A stretch of DNA of 64,000 bases from assembly GCF_010092425.1 (NCBI RefSeq), contig NZ_CP048030.1:2987501-3051500 (forward strand), written 5' to 3'. The stretch is from Sinimarinibacterium sp. NLF-5-8 (GTDB lineage Bacteria > Pseudomonadota > Gammaproteobacteria > Nevskiales > Nevskiaceae). Position 1 is the first letter of the stretch; each line of letters begins with the position of its first letter. Below, piece by piece: positions 16,559 through 26,418 of this stretch. The position numbers and the translations under genes are program-made. The notes below the pieces were generated by a model. That model worked only from the letters and a program-made list of their open reading frames with translations. It had not been told where the DNA came from and did no database searches.

Positions 16559-18554
16559 CCGTCGCAAGGCGTGGGCAGTGGGGGTGCTGGCGTGGGGGAG
16601 CGCGCTGGTGGCCGGTTGTTCAGGCGGCGATGCTGCGCTCAGTGCCAGCGGCGCTGATCCGACGACGCAGTGCAGCGGCCGCTGCGCCGATGCGGGCGTG
16701 GCGCTGACCACCGCCGATGTGCAGCGCGTGCTGGCGCAGGCAGTGGCCGAGGCGCGCGCGCGCGGTGTGGCCGGCACGATTGCGGTGACGGATCGCGTTG
16801 GCAACGTGCTGGCGGTGTACCGGATGACCGGCGCAACCACCAGTGTGCGCGTGGGATCGCCGACGCCAGTCGATGGCGGGCTGGAAGGCATCAGCTTGGT
16901 GCCGTCTGCGGCTGCTGCCATCGCCAAGGCCGTGACTGGCGCGTATCTGTCCAGCGAGGGCAACGCGTTTTCCACCCGCACCGCCAGCCAGATCGTGCAG
17001 GCGCATTTCAATCCCGATGAAACCGGGCAGATGGGCGGGCCGCTGTCCGGCGTGCAGTTTTCGCAACTGCCGTGTTCCGACCTGATGCAGCGCGCCACGC
17101 CGGGGGGCACCTCGCCGGGGCCGCAGCGTTCGCCGCTGGGGCTATCGGCTGATCCCGGCGGGTTTCCGCTGTACAAAAACGGCACCGTGGTCGGTGGCGT
17201 GGGCGTGGAGATTGACGGCATCTACGGCCTCGATCCTTCGTTGCTGGATCGGGATGCTGCGGTCGATGAACAGGTGGCACTGGCCGCCAGCTTTGGCTTT
17301 GCCGCGCCGCTGGATCGGCGCGCGGATCGCATCACCGTAGAAGGCAAGCTGTTGCGCTTCTCCGACGTGGAGGTGACCGAACTGGCCGCTGATCCGTCTG
17401 CCGCGCCCGCGTTCGGCGCATTGCCCGCAGGCACCGGCGCATTGATCGCCGTGACCGGCTACACCGACGATCCGCCGCAATTGCGCGCAGGCACCGCGTT
17501 TGCGCAGCCGGGTTCCGGCATCCGCCCCGCCGTGGGCGCGCCGTTTGCCAGCCGCGATGCGTTCTGGCTGGTGGACGCCGCCAACGCCAACCGCTACCCG
17601 CCGCAGGCCGACGCCAGCGCAGGCGCGGCGAGCCTGACGCAGGCCGAAGTGGAGGCGTTGTTATTGAACGCGCTGGACGTGGCCAATGCCGCGCGCGCGC
17701 AGATTCGCAGGCCGGTCGGTTCGGCGGCCGCCGTGACCATTTCGGTGGTCGGTTTTGATGGCCGCGTGCTCGGTGTGGTGCGCACCCGCGATGCGCCGAT
17801 TTTCGGCACCGATGTGTCACTGCAAAAAGCGCGCACTGCGCTGTTGTTCTCGCGCAATGACGCGGGCGCTCTGCTCACCAGCCTGCCGCCAGCCGGGTAT
17901 CTGCAACCGGACGTGAACGCGCCCGCCGAACTGCGCCGCGTGGCAATGGGCGATTACGTCACCGCCATGCGCGCGCTGTTGGGCGATGCCGCTGCTCTGG
18001 CCGATGGCACCGCGTATGGCGCGCGCACCGTCGGCAACTTTGCGCGCCCGTTTTTCCCCGATGGCGTGGTCAACGGCGGCGCCGGGCCGCTCGCAAAACC
18101 GCAGGGGCAGTGGAGTCCGTTCTCCACAGGGCTGCAACTGGATCTGGGCTACAACGCGGTGGTGCGTCACGTTGCCTTTGTGGCCGGACTCGGTGTGCCG
18201 GACGTGCCGCAAGCCTGCGCAGGCGTTGCGCCGCTGAACGATGGGCTGGCCGACAACCCGGTGCCACCGCTGGCCGCCAACGGCATCCAGATTTTTGCCG
18301 GGGGCGTGCCGATTTATCGAGGCAATCAGTTGATCGGCGGCATCGGTGTCTCCGGTGACGGCATTGAGCAGGACGACATGATCGCCTTCCTTGGCCTTGC
18401 GCGCGCAGGCGCGGCGGTCGGCGGTATCGGCAACGCGCCGATTGCGCAGCGCGCCGATCAGTTGAGCATCAATGGTTTGCATCCGCGCTATGTGCAGTGC
18501 CCGCAGGCACCGTTCAACGGCTCCAACGAGGAGAACGTCTGTGCAGGCCAATAA
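16539..18554 (+). CDS. Lipoprotein with two HbpS/GlcG-like haem-binding domains
   Basis: A 671-residue protein with a lipoprotein signal (GVLAWGSALVAGC). Two regions resemble the HbpS/GlcG (haem-degrading, DUF336-type) fold: about residues 50-270, starting LTTADVQRVLAQAVAEA and DRVGNVLAVYRM, and about residues 360-620, starting LTQAEVEALLLNALDVANAA and VVGFDGRVLGVVRT. Known HbpS binds haem and iron and senses redox stress outside the cell. The gene overlaps both neighbours, so it belongs to the same operon as the multihaem cytochromes. A role in haem delivery, redox sensing, or as a structural part of the electron conduit is possible. The tandem arrangement on a lipoprotein is unusual. Confidence 0.75.
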   Translation: MSRHSNNRRKAWAVGVLAWGSALVAGCSGGDAALSASGADPTTQCSGRCADAGVALTTADVQRVLAQAVAEARARGVAGTIAVTDRVGNVLAVYRMTGATTSVRVGSPTPVDGGLEGISLVPSAAAAIAKAVTGAYLSSEGNAFSTRTASQIVQAHFNPDETGQMGGPLSGVQFSQLPCSDLMQRATPGGTSPGPQRSPLGLSADPGGFPLYKNGTVVGGVGVEIDGIYGLDPSLLDRDAAVDEQVALAASFGFAAPLDRRADRITVEGKLLRFSDVEVTELAADPSAAPAFGALPAGTGALIAVTGYTDDPPQLRAGTAFAQPGSGIRPAVGAPFASRDAFWLVDAANANRYPPQADASAGAASLTQAEVEALLLNALDVANAARAQIRRPVGSAAAVTISVVGFDGRVLGVVRTRDAPIFGTDVSLQKARTALLFSRNDAGALLTSLPPAGYLQPDVNAPAELRRVAMGDYVTAMRALLGDAAALADGTAYGARTVGNFARPFFPDGVVNGGAGPLAKPQGQWSPFSTGLQLDLGYNAVVRHVAFVAGLGVPDVPQACAGVAPLNDGLADNPVPPLAANGIQIFAGGVPIYRGNQLIGGIGVSGDGIEQDDMIAFLGLARAGAAVGGIGNAPIAQRADQLSINGLHPRYVQCPQAPFNGSNEENVCAGQ

Positions 18555-20631
18555 TTCCACCCAACAGTTGTGCCGCGCCGGACTGGCCGGTCTGTTGCTG
18601 CTGCCGCTGGCCTTTGCCGCACAGGCGCAGGAACGTCGCCGTGCCGGGCCGTCGGTGGATCGGCACAGTGATGTGCAGTTGCCCACCCCTGCGGCCACAC
18701 CCAAGCCGCAAGTCCAGACGCCCGCTGCGCCGGTGGTGACGATCGACCGTCGCCGTCCCGGCGAAGCTGCCGCGCGGCCTGATGATGCGCCGGTTCAGCG
18801 TCCGCGCCGTCCGGGTGATGCGCCGGTGGCGGCAGCGGTCGAGGCCGTCAAGGACGCTGTGCAAGACGCTGTGGGTGAAGCCGCGCCGCGCATTGGCGAG
18901 TCCGGGCGTCGCCGTCCCGGTCAGCCGGTGTACACGCGCCCCGATGCCACCGGCGAGCGCGTCACGCCGGGTGCGCCGTCGCGCGGTAATCGGCTGCCGT
19001 TTTTGTTCAATCAGCGCAGCGGCTTGCAGCCGGTGGCCAAACCTGGCGCAGATGCGCAGTACCGCAAAGAAGTGGTGGCGGATCGTTGGCAACTCACGCG
19101 CGCGTTGGGTTTGACCGATTTTCCGTGGTACGACCCGTACAACCAGAACACGCTCAAGGCCGATCGCCCGGTGTTGGGTCAGCACTGGTTCTTCAATTTG
19201 AGTGGCATTTCCGACACCGTGGTCGAGCCGCGCCGTCTGCCGACGCCGGTTGCCCCGCAAGCGGAAAACAGCGGCGGGCAACTGGACGTGATCGGCAAGG
19301 GCGATCAGTTGATCCTTTCGCACAATCTGGCCGTGCCGCTGGTGCTGTACAAGGGCAACACCACGTTCATGCCGCCGGAATGGGAGTTCCGCTTCACGCC
19401 GGTGTTCAACGTCAACCGCGTCAGCGCCCGGCAAAACCGCGCGCTGTATGTTGATCCGACCCGTGGTGACACGCGCACCGATCAGCACATCGGCGTGCAG
19501 GATTTGTTTGTAGATAAGCACTTGTGGAATTGGGGCACGCGCTACGATTTTGACAGTCTGCGCATCGGCATCCAGCCGTTTACGGCGGATTTTCGCGGCT
19601 TTTTGTTCCGCGACGAACAACTCGGCGCGCGCCTGTTTGGCAACCGCGACAACAACATCTTTCAGTACAACCTCGCGTGGTTCCGGCGTCTGGAAAAAGA
19701 CACCAACTCCGGCCTGAACGACCTGGGCAAACCGCTCCGCGCCGATGACGTGTTCGTTGCCAATCTGTACTGGCAAGACTTTCCGGTACTGGGCATGACC
19801 AGCGAAGCGGTGCTGCTGTACAACCGCAACCGCGAGGGTAACGAAGGCTCGTACTTCAACAACAACGGTTTCATCGAGCGTCCGGCGTCGCTGGGGCTGG
19901 AAAAACCGCGCAATTACAACGCCTATTACGCCGGTTTGAATGGCGAAGGCCATTTTGGGCGGCTGAATTTTTCCGGTACCAGCTACTTCCTGTTTGGCGA
20001 TCAGGATCGCGGCGTGTTTGTTGATCGGGCCACCGATCTGCGCGCGTTCATGGTGGCAACGGAACTCGGCTTTGACTTTGACTGGCGGCGCGTGCGTCTG
20101 ACGGCGCTGTATGCGTCGGGCGACAAAGACCCGTTTGACGACGTGGAAACCGGCTTTGACAGCGTGTTTGAAAACGTGCTGTTTGCGGGTGCCGACACCA
20201 GTTTTTGGGTGCGTCAAAACGTGCCGTTCATCGGTGGGGGCGGCGTGGCGCTGTCCGGGCGCAACGGCATCTTCAACACCCTGCGCAGTTCCAAGGAAGA
20301 AGGCCAGTCCAACTTCACCAACCCCGGCACCGTTATCGTCGGGTTGGGTGCGGACTTTGATCTGACGGCGCAGTGGCGTGTGTCCACCAACGTCAATCAG
20401 GTGATGTTTGCCGAAACGGCGGTGATCGAGGCCGCGCGTCAGCAGGGCGGCGTGAGCCGCACGCTCGGCACCGATCTTTCGGTGGCGGCCATCTGGCGTC
20501 CCTTCTTTACCCAGAACATCGTGCTGCGCGCATCCGGCGCGGTACTTTTGCCCGGCGCGGGCTACAAAGCACTGTATGGCGATGATGAATTGCCGTATTC
20601 GATCCTGCTGAATTTGACGCTGACGTGGTAG
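18541..20631 (+). CDS. Outer-membrane beta-barrel protein of the cytochrome cluster
   Basis: A 696-residue protein from GTG 18541, which has GAGGAG just upstream and overlaps the preceding stop. A signal peptide (LAGLLLLPLAFAAQAQ) is followed by a Pro/Arg-rich low-complexity region with repeated RRPG motifs to about residue 140. The rest alternates polar and hydrophobic residues like beta strands and ends YSILLNLTLTW, with the C-terminal aromatic typical of outer-membrane barrels. Sitting between two multihaem cytochrome genes, it is a candidate for the porin sheath of an MtrB/PioB-type porin-cytochrome complex, although I see no clear sequence match to those. The barrel is well supported; the conduit role is inferred from context. 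Confidence 0.7.
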   Translation: MQANNSTQQLCRAGLAGLLLLPLAFAAQAQERRRAGPSVDRHSDVQLPTPAATPKPQVQTPAAPVVTIDRRRPGEAAARPDDAPVQRPRRPGDAPVAAAVEAVKDAVQDAVGEAAPRIGESGRRRPGQPVYTRPDATGERVTPGAPSRGNRLPFLFNQRSGLQPVAKPGADAQYRKEVVADRWQLTRALGLTDFPWYDPYNQNTLKADRPVLGQHWFFNLSGISDTVVEPRRLPTPVAPQAENSGGQLDVIGKGDQLILSHNLAVPLVLYKGNTTFMPPEWEFRFTPVFNVNRVSARQNRALYVDPTRGDTRTDQHIGVQDLFVDKHLWNWGTRYDFDSLRIGIQPFTADFRGFLFRDEQLGARLFGNRDNNIFQYNLAWFRRLEKDTNSGLNDLGKPLRADDVFVANLYWQDFPVLGMTSEAVLLYNRNREGNEGSYFNNNGFIERPASLGLEKPRNYNAYYAGLNGEGHFGRLNFSGTSYFLFGDQDRGVFVDRATDLRAFMVATELGFDFDWRRVRLTALYASGDKDPFDDVETGFDSVFENVLFAGADTSFWVRQNVPFIGGGGVALSGRNGIFNTLRSSKEEGQSNFTNPGTVIVGLGADFDLTAQWRVSTNVNQVMFAETAVIEAARQQGGVSRTLGTDLSVAAIWRPFFTQNIVLRASGAVLLPGAGYKALYGDDELPYSILLNLTLTW

Positions 20632-20633
20632 CC

Positions 20634-23600
20634 ATGAGCCAGTCCATGATGAGCCGATTGTCGTTGTTGTCCTCGCGCGCGGCGCTGTTTGCCGCCGCTG
20701 TTTTGTTGTTCCCCGCCATGACGCAGGCCAGCGGGGGCGAGTCGCCGCGCAAGGTGAGCTATGCCGAAGCGCCGCCCGCGCCGCGCGTGCAGACGCAAGC
20801 CGATGCCGATGCCAAAAGCACCGGCTGCGTGACCTGTCACAGCGCCTCCGACCAGAGTTCCATGCACCGCCAACCGGGTGTGATTCTCGGCTGCACCGAT
20901 TGCCACGGCGGCAACGTGGCCGTGACCAAACCGGATGGCTTTGAGCAAGGCAGCGCGGAATACGCGGCCAGACTGGAACAGGCGCATGTGCTGCCGCGCT
21001 ACCCCAAAAGCTGGCAGTGGCCCAATTCGGCCAACGCCAAGCTGACCTATGCGTTGCTGAATCGCGAAAGCCCGGAATACATCCGCTTCATCAATCCCAG
21101 CGATTACCGCGTGGTGCGTGAAGCCTGCGGTGCCTGCCATTTGCCGGTGATCGAAGCCGCAGAGCGCAGCATCATGGCCACCGGCGCGATGCTGTGGGGC
21201 GGCGCGTCGTACAACAACGGCATTCTGCCGTACAAGCAATACATCCTCGGCGAGTCGTACTCGCGCGAAGGTGAGGCCACCACCTTGCTCGGCCCGGTCA
21301 CGCCGGACGACAACATGAAGGCCAAGGGCGTCATCGAACAACTGTTCCCCTTGCCTAACTGGCAAACCACACAGCCCGGTGACGTGTTTCGCGTGTTTGA
21401 ACGCGGCGGGCGCAACATTTCCAACCTGTTCCCCGAAACCGGCCTGCCGAATGTGGTCGGCACGATCCAGCGGCTGGAAGAACCCGGTCGCCCCGATCAG
21501 CGTCAGTCCAATCGTGGCCCCGGCACGGGTCAGCGCATTTCGGTGCCGGTGCTCAACATTCACAAGACCCGCCTCAATGATCCGCTGATGTGGTTTCTTG
21601 GCACCAACGAGCAACCCGGCGATTACCGCACCTCCGGTTGCGGCGCGTGCCACGTCGTCTACGCCAATGACCGCGATCCGCGCCACAGCGGCCCGTATGC
21701 GGTGGCTGGACATGGCGGCACCTCGCAAAGCGCCGATCCGACGATTGCCAAAAACGTCGCCGGGCATCCGCTCAAGCATGAGTTCACCTCCGCGATTCCC
21801 ACCAGCCAGTGCATGAGTTGCCACATGCACCAGCCCAACGTGTTCGTGAACAGCTTCCTTGGTTACACGATGTGGGATTACGAGTCCGACGCGCCGTTCA
21901 TGTGGCCGGAACAGGAAAAGAAACCCACCTCCGCAGAAATCCGCGAGATCAACCGGCGCAACCCGGAAGAAGCGGCGATTCGCGGCAAATGGGGCGATCC
22001 TGAGTTTCTCAAACAAGTGAGCGAACTCAATCCGCTGCTCAAGGACACCCAGTTTGCCGACTACCACGGCCACGGCTGGAACTTTCGCGCCATCTACAAG
22101 CGCGACCGCAAAGGGCATTTGCTGGATAAAGACGGCAACATCGTTGCCGATGACGATCCCGAAAAGTTCCAGAAATCCGTGCACATGTCGTCGATCCACG
22201 TCGATGTGGGGATGCACTGCGTGGACTGCCACTTTTCGCAGGACATGCACGGCGATGGCCACATTTACGGCGAAGTTGCGCAGACCATCGAGATCGAATG
22301 TCAGGATTGCCACGGCACCGCCGATGCCTATCCGAGCCTGACCACCAGCGGCCCCGCCGCGCCGATTGGCGGCACTGATCTGTCCGTGGCGCGCACGCCG
22401 TTTGGGCAACTGCGCTTTGAATGGATCGACGGCAAGCTGATCCAGCGTTCCAACGTCACCGAAGGGCTGCAATGGGAAATGAGTCTGGTCAAGGACTCGG
22501 TGACGCCGGGGAACGCGCATTACAACGCCAAAGCCGCGCGCGCCAAGCTGATGACGGCCAATCCTGCGCAGCAGAACTGGGGCGCGGCGGTGGCACCGGC
22601 TGAGCGCGCGCACAAGGACGAGGAAATGATGTGCGTCACCTGTCACACCTCGTGGACGACCAGCTGTGGCGGCTGCCACTTGCCGATTCAGGCCAACTGG
22701 GAAACCGAATCTCAGCACTACGAAGGCGAAACCTCGCGCAACTACGCCACCTACAACCCGCAGGTGGTGCGTGACGACGTGTATCAACTCGGCAAACACG
22801 GCCCCGCCAAGGGCGGACGCATCGCGCCGGTACGCTCGTCGAGCGCGCTGGTGCTGTCGTCCACCAACGCCAACCGCGAGAAGATTTACATCCAGCAGCC
22901 GCCGGTTGCGGCCAGCGGCTTCTCGTCACAGGCGTTTGCGCCGCACTACGCGCACACCGAGCGCAAGACCGAAACCAAGCAGTGCGAGGATTGCCACTTG
23001 TCGCAGAACAACGACAACAACGCGATCATGGCGCAGCTCTTGTTGCACGGCACCAACTTCATGAACTTCATCGGCTACAACGCGTGGTTGGGTACCGACG
23101 GCGGCCTGTCGGCCGTGACCGTGACGGAGTGGGACGAGCCGCAAGCCGTCATCGGCAGCTACCTGCACCGCTACGCCTACCCGGAACGCTACGCCAAGCA
23201 CCTCACAGCCAAGGCAGAACTGGTGGACGAACACGACCACCGCACCGGCGATGCCGTCGGCTGTCTGCAACTGCGCGGTGAATATGTCTACGTTGCGCAG
23301 GGTCGCAAGGGCTTCGAGGCGTATGACGTCAATGCGATTGCCAACAAAGGCTTCTCGCAGCGCATCATCAGCGCGCCGTTCTCGCCGCTGGGTCACAACA
23401 CCCGCGTCAAGAGCAAAAACGCCACCTGCGTCGCGTTGCCGTCGAATCAGCCGATTGCGCCGGAGCGCAACCAGGGCGATCTGATGCGCATCACCAATCA
23501 GGAACAGCCGTTCCATCCCATCTACAACTACGCCTTGATCACCGACAGCGAAGAAGGCTTGATTCTGGTCGATGTGAACACCTTGGCCGATGGCGAACCG

Positions 23601-24374
23601 CGCAATAACTTTTTGAAGCGCGCGCTGACCTGGAACGAAGGCGGCGTGTTGAACGGCGCGCGCCATCTCACCGTAGCGGGTGATTGGGTCTATGTGGCCG
23701 CAGACGCCGGACTGGTGGTGCTGAATCTGGCTGATCCGCTCAAGCCGCGCCACGTCACCACGCTGGCCTTGCCGGGCGTACGCGCCAGTGCCGTGCAGTT
23801 CCGCTACCTGTTCGCCACCACCGCGCAGGGCTTGCAGACCGTGGACATCACTGATCCCGAAAACCCGCGCATCGTCGAAGGTGCGCGGGTAGCCTTCAAG
23901 GACGCACGCCGCGTCTATCTGGTGCGCACCTACGCCTACGTTGCGGCGGGCAGTGAAGGGCTGGGCATCGTCGACATCACCAATCCCGAAAAACCGGCGC
24001 TGTATCAGCAGTTCACCGCCGATGGCGCGATCACCGATGCCTGGGACGTGAAAGTGGGTGCCACCAACGCCTCGCTGTTTGCCTACGTTGCCGACGGCGA
24101 GGCGGGGCTGAAGGTCATCCAGTTGATGAGCCCTGAAACCCAACCCGGGTTCTACGGCTTTTCACCCGATCCCAAGCCGCAGCTGATCGCCAGCCGCAAA
24201 ACCGCAGCGGCCGCGCGCGCGCTTTCGGAAGGCTTGCACCGTGATCGCGCGGTGGATGAAACCGGCGGCCAGATCGCCGTATTCGGTCGCATTGGCGCGC
24301 GCCCGTTCACGCTGGAAGAACAACAACAGCTGTACCTGGACAAGGAGGGCAAGCCATGGTTTGTCCACAATTGA
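20634..24374 (+). CDS. Giant ten-haem cytochrome with LVIVD beta-propeller repeats
   Basis: A 1246-residue secreted protein; ATG 20634 precedes a signal peptide (ALFAAAVLLFPAMTQAS). Ten CXXCH motifs lie in about residues 60-800: CVTCH twice, CTDCH, CGACH twice, CMSCH, CVDCH, CQDCH, CGGCH and CEDCH. From about residue 870 to 1165 the protein has LVIVD-type repeats, each with a YVA...GL.VVDI..P core (YVAADAGLVVLNLADP, FATTAQGLQTVDITDP, YVAAGSEGLGIVDITNP, YVADGEAGLKVIQL), predicted to form a beta-propeller. Such proteins can sit on the cell surface and bind partners or substrates. It begins 3 nt after the barrel gene. It is probably the terminal, outward-facing cytochrome of the cluster. Confidence 0.87.
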   Translation: MSQSMMSRLSLLSSRAALFAAAVLLFPAMTQASGGESPRKVSYAEAPPAPRVQTQADADAKSTGCVTCHSASDQSSMHRQPGVILGCTDCHGGNVAVTKPDGFEQGSAEYAARLEQAHVLPRYPKSWQWPNSANAKLTYALLNRESPEYIRFINPSDYRVVREACGACHLPVIEAAERSIMATGAMLWGGASYNNGILPYKQYILGESYSREGEATTLLGPVTPDDNMKAKGVIEQLFPLPNWQTTQPGDVFRVFERGGRNISNLFPETGLPNVVGTIQRLEEPGRPDQRQSNRGPGTGQRISVPVLNIHKTRLNDPLMWFLGTNEQPGDYRTSGCGACHVVYANDRDPRHSGPYAVAGHGGTSQSADPTIAKNVAGHPLKHEFTSAIPTSQCMSCHMHQPNVFVNSFLGYTMWDYESDAPFMWPEQEKKPTSAEIREINRRNPEEAAIRGKWGDPEFLKQVSELNPLLKDTQFADYHGHGWNFRAIYKRDRKGHLLDKDGNIVADDDPEKFQKSVHMSSIHVDVGMHCVDCHFSQDMHGDGHIYGEVAQTIEIECQDCHGTADAYPSLTTSGPAAPIGGTDLSVARTPFGQLRFEWIDGKLIQRSNVTEGLQWEMSLVKDSVTPGNAHYNAKAARAKLMTANPAQQNWGAAVAPAERAHKDEEMMCVTCHTSWTTSCGGCHLPIQANWETESQHYEGETSRNYATYNPQVVRDDVYQLGKHGPAKGGRIAPVRSSSALVLSSTNANREKIYIQQPPVAASGFSSQAFAPHYAHTERKTETKQCEDCHLSQNNDNNAIMAQLLLHGTNFMNFIGYNAWLGTDGGLSAVTVTEWDEPQAVIGSYLHRYAYPERYAKHLTAKAELVDEHDHRTGDAVGCLQLRGEYVYVAQGRKGFEAYDVNAIANKGFSQRIISAPFSPLGHNTRVKSKNATCVALPSNQPIAPERNQGDLMRITNQEQPFHPIYNYALITDSEEGLILVDVNTLADGEPRNNFLKRALTWNEGGVLNGARHLTVAGDWVYVAADAGLVVLNLADPLKPRHVTTLALPGVRASAVQFRYLFATTAQGLQTVDITDPENPRIVEGARVAFKDARRVYLVRTYAYVAAGSEGLGIVDITNPEKPALYQQFTADGAITDAWDVKVGATNASLFAYVADGEAGLKVIQLMSPETQPGFYGFSPDPKPQLIASRKTAAAARALSEGLHRDRAVDETGGQIAVFGRIGARPFTLEEQQQLYLDKEGKPWFVHN

Positions 24375-24474
24375 CCTTATCTCCCCCGGCTGCGCAGATC
24401 AGCGGCGTCTTGCGCGCCATCCCGGTTTGCCTGAAGCTGATCACCGTGCTTGCATCACCACCAGGAAGTGACCC

Positions 24475-25578
24475 ATGAATACCACTCGTTTGTTTCGCAT
24501 GACTGCATTGGCCGCCTGCATCGGCACGGCCAGTTTTCTGGGGGCTTGTGGCGGCGGCGGCGGAGGTGATGGCGCGCCCACTCCCACCACCGATCCTCAA
24601 GGCGGAATGGTGGACATCCAGGATGCCAACGCGATGATGGCCGCATTGACGGGCAAAATTGCCACCGGTAATGCGCAGTGGACGATTCAGAGCGGCACGC
24701 CACCTGCAGAAGCCGGTATTGCCGTTTTGCCCAAGCTGTTCACCACGCCGACCGTTGAGGTGGTTCCCAATAGCACCGTCGACCTGGCTGCCGTTGTCGC
24801 GGGTGGCGAAATGGACGCGCTGTTTGCCAAGATTCCCGGCGCTAACAGCTTCTTCCAGTTGCAGCTCAACACCGGCAAAAGCCTGAACGTGCAGGCCAAG
24901 AACGAAACCGGCTTCAGCTTCAAATTGTTGGTGCTCAATGCACGCCTGAGTATTCCTGGCAATCTGGATGGCGACGGCGAATTTTGTTTGGGTATTTCCG
25001 GCAAGCTGGACAACAACGTCTCTGCGCCGGAAGCCACCTGCGTCAACGTCGTTGGCACGCGTACCGTGCCGCCCGACAACCAGCCCAATGCAGAAGGCTT
25101 TGCCGCTGCATTGGCCGGGGAATGGCAAAGCCCGTGCTTTGACTTGAGCAAAGATGCCGATGGCAACGGCAGCCTGAGCGTGTCCGAACAGCGTTCGGCC
25201 AAACAGTGGATTCACGTCGATGCTACGAACTACAGCGTGTATTACGACGACTATCCCGGCTCGCGTACCTGCTCAGGAGAAGCCACGAGGTATATTTCTG
25301 TGGGCGGTACCTTTGCTGAAGCAGGCGCAACGACCTACACCGCCAACGGCTGGGCACGTCCGGTAGACTTCAAGCCCGATGGAGTGCTCGAAGGCGCGAT
25401 TACCAGCCACAACCTCGTGCAGCTGGTGCCGGGCACCGGCCAACAGGCTGATGTCTTGTATCTCGGCTATCCGGTGCCTTACATCCAGTCGTCCGATCCC
25501 GACGATATCGGGCGCGGCAAAACCGCCGCCAACCGCCCCACCAACGTACTGACCGGCCTGCCGTTCACGCGCGGATAA
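24475..25578 (+). CDS. Hypothetical lipoprotein with EF-hand-like motif
   Basis: A 367-residue protein with the signal MTALAACIGTASFLGAC followed by a Gly-rich spacer, a typical surface lipoprotein start. Near residue 225 it has DLSKDADGNGSLSVSEQ, which fits a calcium-binding EF-hand loop. The remainder (for example FFQLQLNTGKSLNVQAKN) looks like beta-rich secreted protein, and I do not recognise the family. It lies about 100 nt downstream of the giant cytochrome on the same strand, so it likely belongs to the same surface-exposed system. The 24375-24474 gap contains no other gene. Confidence 0.7.
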   Translation: MNTTRLFRMTALAACIGTASFLGACGGGGGGDGAPTPTTDPQGGMVDIQDANAMMAALTGKIATGNAQWTIQSGTPPAEAGIAVLPKLFTTPTVEVVPNSTVDLAAVVAGGEMDALFAKIPGANSFFQLQLNTGKSLNVQAKNETGFSFKLLVLNARLSIPGNLDGDGEFCLGISGKLDNNVSAPEATCVNVVGTRTVPPDNQPNAEGFAAALAGEWQSPCFDLSKDADGNGSLSVSEQRSAKQWIHVDATNYSVYYDDYPGSRTCSGEATRYISVGGTFAEAGATTYTANGWARPVDFKPDGVLEGAITSHNLVQLVPGTGQQADVLYLGYPVPYIQSSDPDDIGRGKTAANRPTNVLTGLPFTRG

Positions 25579-25634
25579 TGCGCGTCACGCAGGGCGTATT
25601 GTGTTTTGATTGATTTTTTCAGGGAGTGAACATC

Positions 25635-26399
25635 ATGAAACAGTGGACAGTGAAAGCAGTGGCGGGGCTGGCGGCGCTGGCGTGCACCTCGGTGGTACAG
25701 GCAGAGGATTTGAGCTTCAGCGCGCGCGTAGGGCTTGCGGAAGGCGGGTATCAAAATCGTTCATCGGTTTTGTTAACGGAATTGGTTACGGGCACCGAAC
25801 AGCAAGTCCAATCACCGGAGGATAAAAGCTGGTACTTCGCATCCGGGGTGCAAGGTGGTGTGACGGCGGTTTATGGATCGGCTTTTGCTGATCTGGCGCT
25901 GGAATACCTGAATGTCTTTCAGAGTGGTACGGAGAAAGATCGTACCGACGCGCTGCTGACCCTGGGCTACATGCTGGATAACAACTGGTCGGTCTTCGCG
26001 GGCTATCGGCGCGGGATGCAGGGGTCGGGTGCGTTTGATGATGACACCTTCAGCGAAAACGGTTTTTTTGTTGGCGCCGGATATGGCCGTATGCAGTTGG
26101 GTGCGGTGATTCTGGGCACCTCGGTTGCGTATAACTTTTCCAAGGCCAAGGATTTTCCCCAGGATGGCGGGGACTTTGATTACCGTGGCGTGAGCGTCAA
26201 ATTCGACCTGCGGCCTCAGGCGGCACCGCAACATGGGGTGCAATTGCGTTACCAGCGTTTCAGCGGTGATGACAGACCTGGGCTTGTCGGTGCCATTGAT
26301 CTGGATGGCGATGGAGCCCCTGATCCAGTGCGTGCCGATTACGTCAAGCTGACGGAATCCTACGTGCAGGTGTCCTACACCTATTCGTTCTACTTCTAA
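25635..26399 (+). CDS. Small outer-membrane beta-barrel protein
   Basis: A 254-residue protein from ATG 25635, with AGGGAG about 9 nt upstream. The signal peptide (AGLAALACTSVVQAE) leads into alternating beta-strand sequence (YMLDNNWSVFAGYRRGM, GAVILGTSVAYNFSKA). It ends YVQVSYTYSFYF, with a terminal Phe typical of barrel proteins recognised by BamA. The size suggests an 8-12 stranded barrel. It is the last envelope component of the cytochrome cluster, just before the cyclase gene. The function is unknown. Confidence 0.72.
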   Translation: MKQWTVKAVAGLAALACTSVVQAEDLSFSARVGLAEGGYQNRSSVLLTELVTGTEQQVQSPEDKSWYFASGVQGGVTAVYGSAFADLALEYLNVFQSGTEKDRTDALLTLGYMLDNNWSVFAGYRRGMQGSGAFDDDTFSENGFFVGAGYGRMQLGAVILGTSVAYNFSKAKDFPQDGGDFDYRGVSVKFDLRPQAAPQHGVQLRYQRFSGDDRPGLVGAIDLDGDGAPDPVRADYVKLTESYVQVSYTYSFYF

Positions 26400-26418
26400 G
26401 GCTGTTTGGGGACACGCC

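Noticed and set aside
20562-22799. 745-codon minus-strand ORF opposite the LVIVD cytochrome
   Set aside because: The plus strand has ten CXXCH motifs and a signal peptide; the opposite translation is low-complexity and lacks any recognisable start context.
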